Of a stretch of DNA of 64,000 nt, positions 33,256 to 45,672 are shown one piece after another (position 1 is the first letter of the stretch; each line of letters starts with the position of its first letter). This DNA is from Trypanosoma brucei gambiense DAL972 (taxonomy: Eukaryota; Euglenozoa; Kinetoplastea; Trypanosomatida; Trypanosomatidae), in assembly GCF_000210295.1 (NCBI RefSeq), contig NC_026734.1:496001-560000 (forward strand), in the 5' to 3' direction. The notes under the pieces are model-generated. The model did not search any database and was not told the DNA's origin. It saw only the letters and a list, made by a program, of their open reading frames with translations. A program made the translations under genes and the position numbers.

Positions 33256-35680
33256 TTAATGAGCCGATTTACCCACGTAGGAAGTAGGAAAACGACGTCT
33301 TCTCCCCGGGTGGTGCATAACAGCCGCAACCCTCTCCAAACGTCGCACAATTCTATTGAGTGTCTGAGTGTAAGCTATTATTAAAGTGTCCCTCGGCCTT
33401 ACATTGTGGCTCACAAGGGAACAATCATCCCCCACCCCCAAGCATTTCAGACAATGGCCAGTTGTGACGCAAGTGTCTGGGCTACCAGCACCCCCGCTAG
33501 ACACCATTCTCCTTTCTGCATCTCTAATCCGGTGCTCCATCTTGTGGATGCTTCTCTCCTTCATTAAAAGCCATTCCTCACTACCCCTTAAAACTGCTTC
33601 GTCATATTCGAACTTCTTTATATGACCGTCTAATACGTGACGAACTTTGTTAAGTAGTTGCCCTTGATGCGAAGACGCCTTCACACCTTCTTTCTTGGCT
33701 ATCACCACGTCCTGCTTCCAGCGGTGCCTGGTGGTATGAAGGTGTGTACGACGTTTCTCTAGTTTGGTCCGCTGGCTCTCAATAATTCTTCTCATGTCAG
33801 CAACGCGCTTTATCTCACTTTCCAACAGAGACCTTTGGTCTTGGATGGAAATGGGGAAGCCGCGCACCTGCTGATCCAATCCTACTGCATTCATGCCCAA
33901 TACAGATGGTGTTCTGCATTCATCCGGAGTGTCAGGCTCCTCCACATGCGTGCTTTCCTTATTGGCACTGAAAGGAAATGAAGGCGTATTAACGAATATC
34001 CGTTCGAAGGCTTCCGACACTGCGGTGGCGAGATCCTCCTTTCGCAAAATCTCGACGGGAGGAGCATGGGAATCTTTTTGAGCATTTCCTTCGTCTTTCA
34101 CAGGTTCGGGTCTTACATGCTGCACCACGTTCATGTCGTCCCTGGTGTCAACGATGGTGGCACAGGACACAGGTTGTCGCCCTTGACTGATTTTGTCAAA
34201 TATGGTCCTCAATTCCTCCTCCGCAAACTCCCTCAAGAGAACCTTCAATTCGTTGAGTTCCTCATCCCTTGTGCCCCTCAATGTTGCAACCGCATCGCCA
34301 AGTATCTCCTTAACCGATTGTATGGTATCTGCGTTATGGTTGCACGAAACAGTACTCGTTCCCTCTGCATATGTGTGTTTATTTTGAATATCTTCTAGAT
34401 CATCCCATTCACACTGGGTGCCTCGTGTTTCCGTACGATTTTTGCCGATGACGGCGGTGGGCCTTGTGTTCTCTGAAATCATTGAGATGCGGTTTTCCTT
34501 CTGCCTCATTATTTCCTCTACAGCAGCCTTAGCGTCTCTTTCAGCCACCACGATATTCGCAGCAAATTTGAGTTTGATGTTTTCACTCTCAGAGGCGTAA
34601 CAGGCACCTAAATCTTTTATGGCCTTGTCGTATGACTGCTGCGCACGATCTATTAGCATGGAAAGCGATGGTTCAACTAGAGTCAAATGTGTCTCGCGAG
34701 TGCCCTGCAGTGCTCTAGTTAAAGCGTTACGGGCATCCTCATACGTGCTGATAAAATCTGAAACGCATTTGTCTGCCTCTTCTGTGCACTGTTTCATTGC
34801 ATCCAACAGACGTGTGTCCATTTTCTTTATCTCCTCAATCTCTTTTGTTTTTTGCTCGTTTAAGGCCTCTATTTCAGCTTTCCAACGCAACTTTGCTTCA
34901 GAATATTCCCGATTGTGCTTTTCCTCTAGAAGTTGGTGCTTCTTCTTCTCGGTCTCAGATCGGGCAATAAATTCATTAATTACTTGCTCTGTTTCAGATG
35001 CATACTGCTTCTCCAGCATTTCTTTTTCTTTGTTGAATTTGTTCTCTAAGTCCTCTTTCAGGAATTTTATTCGATTTTGGTATTCTTGTCCAATGTCTCC
35101 TTCTGTTTGGTTCGCTGGAGCGCCTGTCTTTGCCTCTGACACACCTGTTGGTCCGCAAGAAAGAGGATCGGAATCTTCGCTCTGCGGCGCTTTCTTCACG
35201 GCAAAAGGCTTGCTGATGAGAGCCTTTTCCCCTGAAATAGTGGGAGGAATTACGTTTTCCTGTGTCTGGGATAAAGGAGGTATTTTGGGACCAGATGAAC
35301 CCGCGGCCGATAATACGCCTTTCAACCTCTGTGCTGTGCGACTTCTTTCAGTAGAACCCGAGCTTAGATTACTTCCACCCTTAAAATCAATCCGAAGTTC
35401 TTCTGGAAGCTCCCGCTTTTGCTTCAATGTTTTAAGCGCCTGCAACTTTGTTTTGCTTCCTAACGATGAAGTTCTCTCTTCTTGATTTGAGCTCCTCTCG
35501 CTAAGATTTTTGGCTGGCGAAACAAGTGCAGGTCCTGGTTTTTTGGCGCCATTTGCGATGCTTTTAGGACTAGGATTTATCTTCTCGCTCCGTAGTAACT
35601 CCCTAAAGTGTTCATCCAATGGATGATCCCCAATACTCTCACCAGTTTTGAAGTTAAAGTAATAGAGTTCACCCCTTTTC
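33256..35680 (-). CDS. CEP164C: CEP164-like WW-domain basal body protein, 5' end in gap
   Basis: The frame is open from the gap edge at 35680 to a stop at 33256, about 807 residues, with no ATG at the visible start. The first residues after the gap, 'KRGELYYFNFKTGESIGDHP' then 'LDEHFRELL', are the second half of a CEP164-type WW domain followed by its usual helix; the second conserved Trp position is Gly here. The rest is low-complexity (about 25-200) and then long coiled coil (about 200-390, 440-490, 600-710). In animals CEP164 sits on distal appendages of the mature basal body and supports ciliary assembly. Trypanosomes have several paralogues, and CEP164C is reported at the old flagellum's transition fibres, controlling flagellum length. 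The paralogue letter comes from my memory of a chromosome 1 location. The initiator and first WW strand must lie in the 100-N gap or beyond. Confidence 0.78.
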
Positions 35681-35780
35681 NNNNNNNNNNNNNNNNNNNN
35701 NNNNNNNNNNNNNNNNNNNNNNNNNNNNNNNNNNNNNNNNNNNNNNNNNNNNNNNNNNNNNNNNNNNNNNNNNNNNNNNN
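35681..35780. other. assembly gap (100 N) cutting the CEP164-like gene
   Basis: Exactly 100 N, a conventional unknown-size gap. It removes the start codon and first part of the WW domain of the gene at 33256-35680. Confidence 0.95.
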
Positions 35781-38700
35781 CTTTCTTTAATTCACCGGTA
35801 TGATATCAACACCACTCGTAGACGTGCAAAAAAAAAAGTTAAATGCTTCTCTTGGTACATAACCAACAATAAAAAACGAAAGATATTTAAAAAACACTTC
35901 AAGTTGTCTCCACTTTACCAGAGCTTGCCCCTTATACACAAACAATATATAAAAAGAATACAGTTTACGTAAGCACGAATAATATCCACTGGATGATCTC
36001 TTTCTATTTGCTTTGTGCTTTCACAGTAAATTAGAGTTCATTTGGTCGCACGAACTCCAGTGGCTTCTATATCCCGTGGATAACATACGCGCAAAAACAT
36101 TATATCCGCAAATGTTTTGTCAGCAAAACAGACCGAACCTGTAAAACTTTTCCACGATTGCTGTCCATACCACCCCCACGGCATATCAAACTATTCCAAA
36201 TCCTTCATACGACCGTAGGGAAGTGCTTGCCAGACATATGGGCCGCAATATCTAGATCACCGTGACGAAGTTGCGAACAAAAATATTTTTCCGTCGTGGA
36301 AGCTGAGGTTTTCGCTTAGTTATTTGTATCAGCCGTGCCCTCACCAAATATACTAACTATCAGGTGTTGCCTACCATTCAACGTGAATTTTAAAAAAAAT
36401 AAACACTAAATATATATGCCTATATCAGCTAAACAGTTTGTATTTGGTTTCCTTCAATTTATAGATTTTGTAAAATAAGTAACGAAGCTATGGAAATAAA
36501 GAACATAAAAATAAAAATAAAGTTCGAGTCAAAAACATTAAAAACAAAAAGCATATTCATGCAACAGACATAACTCAGTATGCCAACGGCTAGGTTCAGA
36601 AGCAACAAGCAAAGAAACAAAGTTTATTTTTTTCACACACTAAATAAGTCGAATTCCTCTCGTGTTGGACTGATAGGGAAATTGTAACCTGATTCTCGCA
36701 ACTACAGTTGTTTCACCGCATATATTCTTGTACGTACCGCTATCTTTCACTTACGGTGCTCTTACATATGGAACATATCCACCAGTGTGTATGCATGTGT
36801 TGCAGTTGTTGGAGACAATGGCGCCCAATATTTGTTTCCTAAAGAGGGAAAACAAACATGCTTCACTCATTCCTACTAACCTCAAATATATGCATCTATA
36901 TAAATTTTCTCTACACGGCCCCAAACATAATATTGCAGACTCGAATGGATCATATACGAAGTTATAACCCATCAGCATCAGACTGTCGTCACTCGAGGGG
37001 GAAGTGTCCGGATATAATCAACTGTTAACCGCTGTTTCATGTGTTCTCTCTATTCCAGTTAAACGAAGAAGGACGCAAGTGCAGTGCAAACGGGTCACTC
37101 TTTAAAAAACGAAAATAAAGATTTTTTTTCGCTCCCCAACAAACAACTCAGTGGAACGCGTTAGTTAAACGATGGCCAGTTAGCACATGGCCGCCTATAT
37201 ATTTATAATACCTTATGCGTGTGTTGCCTGACACTAAAATATCTCGGTACATCTAATTCAAATGCGGGTAGGTAGATGTCGTCACACGCACCGCAAAAAG
37301 GGAGAAATACCGACACGCGGTGATATCTGGCAAAATTCAAAAATCATTCAAACCTTCTATGAAAATCACAAATATATATATACCTAACTCCTTCGAGTGC
37401 AATGCGGGTGTACGGAGTCGCAGTTCCCTATTCAGAGTGCTGTTGTTCTCAGTTGAACAAAAATATGATAACTTAGAAACTCTCCGCTTCCTTTAAACAA
37501 AAACGTACCATAATATTTAGCTTTATGAGCATAGCACAGAGAAAAAACTGCAGAAATGTTGCGACGTTATATCTGTTTCGCTGACTGAATAATTTCACCA
37601 CTGCTCTGTAAATGTCTTCTTTTCTTTTTTCTTATCTCCTCTTTTTTCGAACATATGTGGCTGCACATGTTTTATTTGCAGCTTCCACTGGATGGACTTC
37701 AGAAACAGCACTACTACTAGAAAATGTTAACCATTAATGCATAATCCATCACAAGAAAAAAATAAATATGTTCTCTAATAACCATAAACAATTAAGCAGT
37801 CACCGCGACATTCCCGTTAGCAACAAAACACAAAAAAATTATCAACAGTAAAAGCTAAAAAGGGGGTGCTCGGGGAGGTCGGCTGCGCTACAAAGGGTCC
37901 GATAACAGAGTTAACTTGATATAGGATAAATCATCGGCGTGTTTGACTAGGTTTTCTTCTTTTTTTTTCGGATGCGTACCATTCGAGGTATCTAATATTA
38001 TTATTCGTGTTCCGGTAAATCGAGCATTCTGGCGCTCAACTGGCTAGTCTGTTCGAGCATACAATTTGAGTTCCTATCTTTAATTGGCAAATCACTACTG
38101 CCGCAACAAGGAGCAAACCACATGTTAATGCGCTCGCGTCCAAATGGGGAAAAAACAAAGCAAAATGAATTGTATTCCTGTTGTCAACTGTATTTTGCTT
38201 TTACTGAGTATATATGCGTCCCCCTTCCTTTCTCTTTTCTTTTCTGCCCCTTTCTCCAGAATGGCAAACGCAACAGGACACTACAACTTTCTTTTTTAAA
38301 CGTATGACCGGTAGTTCTCCCTCCCCCCCCCCCCGTTACCCTACGGTATAAGCCGCTGCTTTGCACTTCGACGCTTCAAAAAAAAAAAAATGTCACGAAA
38401 CTTTGTGCGTGCCACTCTTTCCTCCCCCCCCCTGCAAATGGAACCAAGTGCTGCAGCCCTCAAATTTTTAAGTAGGAAAATGTAGAAATTTTTTCAAAAA
38501 AAGGAAAAGCAGGCCACACTGAGTTGTCCCATCCACCCTCCTTGTGTTCCCTCCCGCCCTCAGCACCACACACGGGTGAAACGAGAAGCCACCGAATTAA
38601 CAATAATAATAATAACCTTCCATAGTCTCACAGCTACACGAGCTCTTCCAATACTAAGGCACAGAAACCTCCAACGGACGAGACAAAGCCGAGCCGCGGA

Positions 38701-40606
38701 ACGAGTGGAAAAAATCACATAACAGCCCTTTAGGCAAACCCATCCGCCAGCTCCTCCAAACAACCAGCATCCATGCACCTGGATGAAGTCTCTGACAATA
38801 TCCGACAGCCAACGGATGATCCCGCTTCCCTTCATTTGAGCACGGCCGCGTTGTGAAGGAAAGTCGCGGCTCTCCGCTGTTTGGACCCATACTCTCCATC
38901 CCTCTACAAGGGGGAGAAAGCGCCAGCGGCTCGATGGAACCCCGGAAAACATAACCGCTTTTGCTGCATCCTTCCCCACTCCCTTCTCCACACGCAGTGC
39001 CTCCAGGGTTCGGTAATGTGAAAACCAGGTCGAAGTATTCTAAACCCTATTCAAAACCTTGTTTTAACACTTTTCCACTGCATTACCATGCTTTTCCAGC
39101 ACCCGCTCAGTGAGACCCCTGCGATCCACGTATTTTCTCGCACAGCGAATCAGCCATGTTGCAGCACTGGATACACGCGCCACCTCGGTGCGCTGGGGAA
39201 GCCAGTGGCGTGATTGCGAATGACAACGCAACCACTCGCCTCTAACAGAAACAAGTTTGAGTGGGACTGACGATTAACTTCCGTCGGATGCAACATAAAG
39301 TGCACTGAGTCAGTGCGTTTACGATGCGATGCGCCATTACGCGTCACGCGAGGGGAGAGGCAACTGTACTCGGACGAGGGCTCCCCAGTGACGCCCGCTT
39401 TTTAGAAATGAGGAGGTTAAAGGGTGCATCGGGCGCGGAAATGCGGCGTTTCTTGTTGTTGATTTTTTCCTCTACCGATCCACCTGATCCGCCGAGGGAA
39501 AGTCGCACCGGGCTTTGAGTTAGGAAGGAGGGGTAAAAACACGCAAGATCACGGGCGGAATTGCGGGTGAATGCGGTTCCGGCAGTATCGCCTCCACCAC
39601 CCCCAATAGAAGGGGGTTGTTGCAACACCTCTTCTTAAAGCGAATTGATAGGAAAGGGCGATGGCAGCGTCTACTGCTAGCGGCGCGCAACGGTGCGGAA
39701 AAAAAAGGACAGAAAATGCGCAAGGGTCGCTGCCAGCACCACCCCCGATTGGGGAACAATGGTGAGGGCGAAGAAAGGTACGGTGCTTGAGGAACTGGGT
39801 GCATTTCCGTGACGGCAACTCGCCGAAGAGAAAAGAGGCGAGGGTATCGATTAGGAAGGTGGGTGGGCGGCTTGACTTCGCTTTCTGCAGTCCAAAGAGC
39901 GTGAGATCTCGATACACTGGGTAGTCGTATTGACTTCGTATTACCAACCGGTGTTTTTTGTTGAAAAAATGAGTATGTCTGCTTAAAATCAAAAAGTAGG
40001 AAAGTCAGGCTCCTCTTCCAAACTGAAAAGTCAACGGGGAAAGGGTTTGGTAGTACATCGGCATTTTTTTTTCTAACTTTGTTGGACAGACGCTGGTTGT
40101 GGATGGAGCTTCAAACGCAGATAAAACGTGAAGAAAATATCCGTCGATTGCCTCAGGCACAGGTGCACTTTGCACGCTGGCGAGTAGCGCCAATTCTGTT
40201 GAGCGTGTAAGCTACGACAAGTTCGACATCTGGTTATTCTCTTCGGAGGAGGGAACACTGGAGGAATACCGTTGCGTACATAGCCATGGAAAGGGGCAAA
40301 TTAGTTAGTAAAGGTGATTGTTTTTAAGTCATTTTGAAGCTTATGAAATTCAGGGCACATGCGCCAATTTTTTCATGGCGAAGGAAAGTCGGCAAGGTAA
40401 TGTAAATTCGTCATCAGAAGGATTCACATGTTTCTGATGGAGCAGAAGCAGCGGCTCAACTACGGCGTAGCTGATATTATCCGAAGCCATCCCATAGTGT
40501 CAATATTCTAAAAGGCTGTTACATGGGGAGGTCTTATTAAAGCCACTCTTTGCATGTCATCCGTATGAACTGAACTCAAAAAAGTCCACATACATTGGGT
40601 ATTGTG

Positions 40607-40608
<2 letters not shown>

Positions 40609-40646
<38 letters not shown>
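40609..40646. repeat. (AT)n microsatellite
   Basis: 19 AT units. Confidence 0.95.
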
Positions 40647-40654
<8 letters not shown>

Positions 40655-43418
40655 ATACCGTACACCGAAAAGCAAAGAATGTCCCTACGAACCTAGCAAC
40701 GGTACTAAAATGTGCTATCAATATAAATATGATGAGCGGCTGATTGTCCGTTGTAAATAGAAAAGGGGGGGTCACAGAAGTAAAAGGGTCTCGCCACGCT
40801 AGCGACGTTGACGGTGCATGAGGGGGCTGTTCTCGACTTAATGCTTTGGATGATTTACATACATGTCCTGACAGTGGCAAACTGGGAGCTGGCTGAAAGA
40901 GGAACATATTGCATCCAATGTTTACGTAACTGAAACATGAAAAATGGTATGTAAACGGGAGCCATCTACACCAAGTCCTGAGATAGAAAGCCCCTTTAGT
41001 CAATCGGGCACTTTCACCAGTGGTAAATGCATTTAGGTGCAAAGGTGAAATTAAATACGACATCGACTTGGCGAAAAGAAAAAGGCGAGACGATGGAGAA
41101 TTAACGTGCAGATATTTGGCAACAAATCGATGGCTGATCCAACAAGCAATAGAGCCGCTATTCATCTGGTTCGGGATATTTTTAGTTTCAAAGCATTGAA
41201 ACACGCGTACGTTTCAGTGTTCTGATAATACTGCAGTCTTCTAGAGTAAGTGCTACCGCTGGTTCCCTTAATGGAGGCACACCGGAGGCTACGTTTGTTT
41301 CACAAGAAGTCCTTCGAAATTGAAAAAAGACAGAAAAAGAAGAAGCGTCTGTGGGGAACAACAAATACGGCGGGTGGAGTGAGGACTCTGCTGTACCGTG
41401 GAGGAGGAATTCTGTTGGTTACCGACTGCTTTCATTACCTTCCACATCTAATGCAGGTCGGAACGTGTTTCCCCTCGTCGCAGTGTCACCGCTTCTGACT
41501 TTTATAGTTATTCATTGCCAAATGTGACCACTCAGCTTCTTCCGTTTGTTGCGCCCCCCCCCCTTCAAAGAGGACAGTACCTTCAAATATTTTGTCAACC
41601 TGCGCTTCCGGTGTTGCATTCTTCCGAATGGGAAATGTTCACCTTTGCAAGCGTGGCATCGAATTTTACCACTACTAAGTGGTAACCAATGAAATCATCG
41701 CCAGGTGTTGCACTCCCAGAAGAAAAAAGGTGTTTCCCCCCTTTTCGTATGTGCACATGAGTCTACGAAAGGTATGTTGCGTAAACAATTGAAAAAGAAC
41801 ATGCTGGATGTGGTGTGGTGCTCGTCATTTCGGGCGCTGGTTGTTTTTTTCGTATTCAGTTGGAAGAACGTGTGAATACATGATTTTACGGTCTCGAGAA
41901 ACCTGTGAGGTAGCAATGCTTTTTTTTAAAAAAATGAGGGAGGCGATGTTCCCTCAGACAGTAATATAGCCAACGAAAAACGAAAGCAATAATAACGATG
42001 GATGCATTCGTTTCGAATGAGAGAAATGATGGATGATCGACCGCAAGTTCTTTAGCTCAAAAAGGGTGCTAACTTTTGGAATAAGCTGGTGTACTGCACA
42101 GCTTGCATTTGGCGATGTTACCAGGAGCGTAAACAAGACTCAGAGTGTGATAACATAATACTTCACTGATAGAAAAGCGGCTCCAGTACAGAAGCTTTCA
42201 TTTCGTTGTTTTTTCTGGGGGTGTGGGTCGCCTTTTTTTTTTTTTGCGATTGTTTGTCAGGAGGTTGGTTTATGTATGTAAGAAGATGTTGCGCGGCCCT
42301 AGAGAGAAAATGTTGTGTGGGACATGGGCCTTCACCCATCTGGAAGGGATGGGGGAAGATGTCGCGTTGGAACTCCATTATGTAGGCGCATATTCTAAGA
42401 ACACTGGAGCAGCAAGCGCGCCAGTCTGTCGTAAATATCATTGAAGCATCGTATAGAAGAATGTCGTTAAACGTTTCTTGGAAGACACGTGCTGCAGTGG
42501 TTTCACAGGAGTGAATCAATGAAGCTGAGAGGGTTGAATGTGGAAGAGGAAATGGTAGTGGGATTCGGAGGTGAAGAAACCGTACCTAACGCTACCGGAA
42601 GAACTCATAACTACGGCAAGTCATAGCGTGTAAAGAGTTGAATATCAACGGATTTCAGAACATTGAACCGCCTAAGATGAGGGAAGTGCACCTTCGAAAC
42701 ACACAGAAATCGTGACTGAATGACACTCACGCAGAAAATACATGATTATTTTTTGTTTTTGGTAAATAAGAACCTTGGCATGGCTGGGGAGCGATGGGTG
42801 TGAAAGTAATACGGATGCCATATCCACTGGAAATATATGGAAGCTGTTGGTTGTAAATCTGCGCGGGTGCATATGAAGAGTCCTTATTGCTGTAACGAAT
42901 GATTGGTTTGATGAAACTGAAGCTTCCAGTGCGTGCGGGAGGTTTGTACACGTGGTCACGCTTCAAAGCCCAGTCAGCTTTGGGGAAGGGGGAAGACGTT
43001 CTGGCTCACATGTCCTGCGAGAACTTGAGACGTGAGAATGAATTTCATGGACTAAAGAACCTGGGAGAAAGCTAAGTGTCTGAAGATGTAAGAACTTGGA
43101 GAATGCGGACGGATTAAAGTGATGATGGGGATTGCTGTAAAGTGAAACTGCCCGATCGAGAATGCTTAAATAGCGTAAGTGAACTTGGAAGCTGGATTTC
43201 CTCCCCCTTGACTTTTATGGGTGCAGTTCAGTGACGTTGTTGTTGTTTCCCCTTTGAGTCACACTGGCGAGCTCCAGGGTGCCGGGTCTTGACAGAGGTG
43301 AGCCTATCATGATGCGGAATATCACTCAGCTGTTTGAATTTGCCTGTAAATTACCCCAATTCGAAGAATTTGTACCTCGGCGAAAATAGTATTCTGACTA
43401 GTTACACTGTAGTTCTCC

Positions 43419-43444
43419 GTGTGTGTGTGTGTGTGTGTGTGTGT
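43419..43444. repeat. (GT)n microsatellite
   Basis: 13 GT units on the plus strand inside the strand-switch region. Confidence 0.95.
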
Positions 43445-45431
43445 CAAAATTTAAACGGGGGCTGATAAGGCGGTTGAAAGAATCACTTTCGCAGAAAAAT
43501 GTGTGAATATCAAGGAGTGGTTGTGGCGGTGCTGTTGTTGGCATCTGTAAAGTCCACTAACTGCTGTCAGAGAGTTCGCGCCGTCTCTCCTTTCTTCGGT
43601 CGATCTTTATTCCTCTCTCCTCCTTAAAAGTGTTTCTGGGCTGCTTGCCTGTGAAAGTTGCCAGCCGCTAGTCTCTTTTCTTCGCACATCTGTAATTATA
43701 TTTTACATGCGCGCTATTGTGAATTTATTTGCATCCTCTTCACCAGTTATGTTGGCCTTTCTTCTATCTCCTGTTACTAACTCCGTATCCTTCCGATGCC
43801 CCAGTATTTATGCTCTGTTTCCCCTTTTCAAGTTTGTTTTGCGTTTTAAAAGTACCTCTCGCCTTCGCTTCTGTGCCCCTGGGGTGGAGGTTTCATGTTT
43901 CAGGGATATTTCAAATTTTTTTCGTATGTTGCCGTGGGAATTCTGTAAAATGGAGTGAACCATTTTGTTTGGGCATTTACGTAAGACGCTGTGGAGGATA
44001 AAGAGGCACAATTCAGCCTGCACGTGCTTCTGACAATGCTTCCTATCTGAGTGGCAACCTTTTTTTTCATTATTCCTGAGTTGTGCCCGGTGAATTGCAG
44101 GGTCACTAGTGTTAGCGAAATGTAGACAGGACGACGAACTTTTGGGATTACCCTTTACCAAGAAATTGTAACTGACTCAAGGTGTAGAGAGAAATAAGCC
44201 ATATGGAAGCTAAACATGGGCCCCAGTTGTGATAGCAAACATGTTTATTGCTTATTTCGAGTAAGCCAAATACCACTGAATGAGGACTATCCAGCACGAT
44301 CCCTGGCTGAGTAGCGGCTGCTGCTTCGGTACGGAAATTTACCTATCAACGGGGCAGGTCTTAAAAGAGGAGGGAAATGAACACGCAAATAAGCTGCAAA
44401 ATAAGAAGTGGCAACAACACCCCTAGAGCAACCCTTCACTAATGTCTGTGATGGGTTCGATCTGGCGTAAGAGACGCTAAAGGAACACATTTAACAATAA
44501 CATCCGGGTTCCACACCTGCCACCCGAAGGCTTCCGAATAGAGGAGCGAAAGAGTGAAATGTGATGAAGGAAGTGGCACAAATGTCTCAATGAGTCCGGT
44601 CCAACTGGGCACCTAAACTAGATGAGCGGTGAGAGGTGGAAAGGAACCCGTAACAAATTGAAACTAGATCGTCGGGCGGGGTTCCCAGCTCACATGCTCG
44701 TGCATCCTCCACCGAAAAAGTTGAGATGGAAATGGGGTTCAAGGACTTAGATTGCTCCGGGAGCACCCAAAGTATCGGACCGATACGAGACCTACTTCAA
44801 TAAAGTTAGGCATGGCGCCCAGAGGTGCTGGACAAAAAAAAGAAGCAGGCCAGCACCTGCATCTCCGTTACCATCACCGCTACCCGGACCGAACGTTATG
44901 TTCGTGGGTGAAGCCAAAATGCCCCCAGCTCCCAAAGCGCGGTTGAGGGTTAGCGAAAAAAACATTTAGTGGCTCCAGGGGTTATGGGGAAGGAAGGGGG
45001 AGGGAGGGAATTTGTGATCCCCTCAGTGCTTCTAAGCAGAAGACCCAAGTCATGGCACCGCAGTATTGTGCATGCAGGTCAGAATCTGGAGCCGAAAGAA
45101 AAAGCGCGGTCCCTACACACATTCTCGTGTATATGCACACAGTGGGTAATAGAAAATGCGCACACGTATGTTACGTGTGGCGGTTGTTGCCGTAAATGAT
45201 AAGTAGGTGGTGGGGAATGCGATGGCATTGGTGTTTTCAACCAGCACTGAGGATATCATGTGGCCTTTTGCAGTTGATTTGCTGCAGCCGGTTGTTGCAC
45301 ACCGCACCTTGCAAAACGGCCAAGAAATCATTTAAAGTTTTAAATCTTACGTCACATTTTCGAGGAACAAAACCTGTTTTGAATGCTATTGGCGTTTCTA
45401 ACTATCGGGTAATAAGTATGTTGCCGTGTGT

Positions 45432-45447
45432 TATGATCTAAGAAAGA
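45432..45447 (+). other. ingi target site: TATGA plus presumed 12-bp duplication
   Basis: TATGA at 45432-45436 is followed by 11 bases and then the element's first base at 45448. This matches the loose consensus described for ingi/RIME/L1Tc insertion sites, where TATGA precedes the duplicated 12 bp. The presumed 5' target-site duplication is ATCTAAGAAAGA at 45436-45447. I could not find the 3' copy; it may lie in the gap at 49682-49781. Confidence 0.6.
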
Positions 45448-45524
45448 CCCTGGCGATGCCGGCCACATCAACGTGGTGTCAGAGTCCAGTACCCCGTCTC
45501 ATCGGGGGAAGCCAAGAGCCAGCA
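45448..45524 (+). promoter_or_regulatory. Pr77-like 5' module of ingi (promoter and HDV-like ribozyme)
   Basis: The first 77 bases resemble the Pr77 module of L1Tc/ingi, which is reported to drive element transcription from its own first base and, as RNA, to fold into an HDV-like ribozyme that trims the 5' end. Here the 5' CCCTGG (45448-45453) faces TCAGAG at 45479-45484. This P1-like stem has one C-A mismatch and one G-U pair, whereas the L1Tc version I recall pairs fully. Activity of this copy is uncertain. Confidence 0.6.
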
Positions 45525-45672
45525 GCGTTCTTCTCATGGGAAGCAATGCTTTGCTCCGGCTACGGCATCATACAGCACAGGGATCAGCAGCGTCTTGCTG
45601 GGACACCGTTTTTCATTTGTCGGTCCCTGGGCACGTGGCTAGCGTGCCATCAGCAGTATCACCCGCACTAAG

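Larger units (their letters stand above)
35781..45447. other. divergent strand-switch region, left part, no gene seen
   Basis: Almost 10 kb of mixed-composition sequence, unlike the simple-repeat block, with no credible gene. Frames such as 40557-41204 and 39549-39992 on - have no domain, and one encodes a (AT)n repeat as Tyr-Ile. Landmarks are C-runs on the plus strand at 38323-38334, 38424-38432 and 41554-41563, (AT)n at 40609-40646 and (GT)n at 43419-43444. Genes to the left run leftward and those to the right run rightward, so RNA polymerase II should start within 36-57.8 kb. No tRNA, rRNA or snRNA pattern was found. Confidence 0.6.

Noticed and set aside
34619..35485. 288-codon frame on + inside the CEP164-like gene
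   Set aside because: It is Ser- and Phe-rich shadow coding opposite a coiled-coil gene; the minus frame has clear domain structure.
36529..36541. GTTCGAGTC, like a tRNA T-loop
   Set aside because: There is no flanking GC stem, no A box upstream and no cloverleaf.
38560..39992. Several 90-147 codon frames on - (38560-38991, 39344-39628, 39520-39804, 39549-39992)
   Set aside because: They overlap each other in different frames in a more GC-rich stretch, where long open frames arise by chance.
40557..41204. 215-codon frame on - in the strand-switch region
   Set aside because: Its C-terminal part is an (AT)n repeat read as Tyr-Ile and the rest has no family resemblance; no splice signal was seen.
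44752..45199. Possible retroelement 3' end just left of the ingi ('HLHLRYHHRYPDRTLCSW' frame)
   Set aside because: I could not match it to ingi domains or find duplications, so it is left unannotated.
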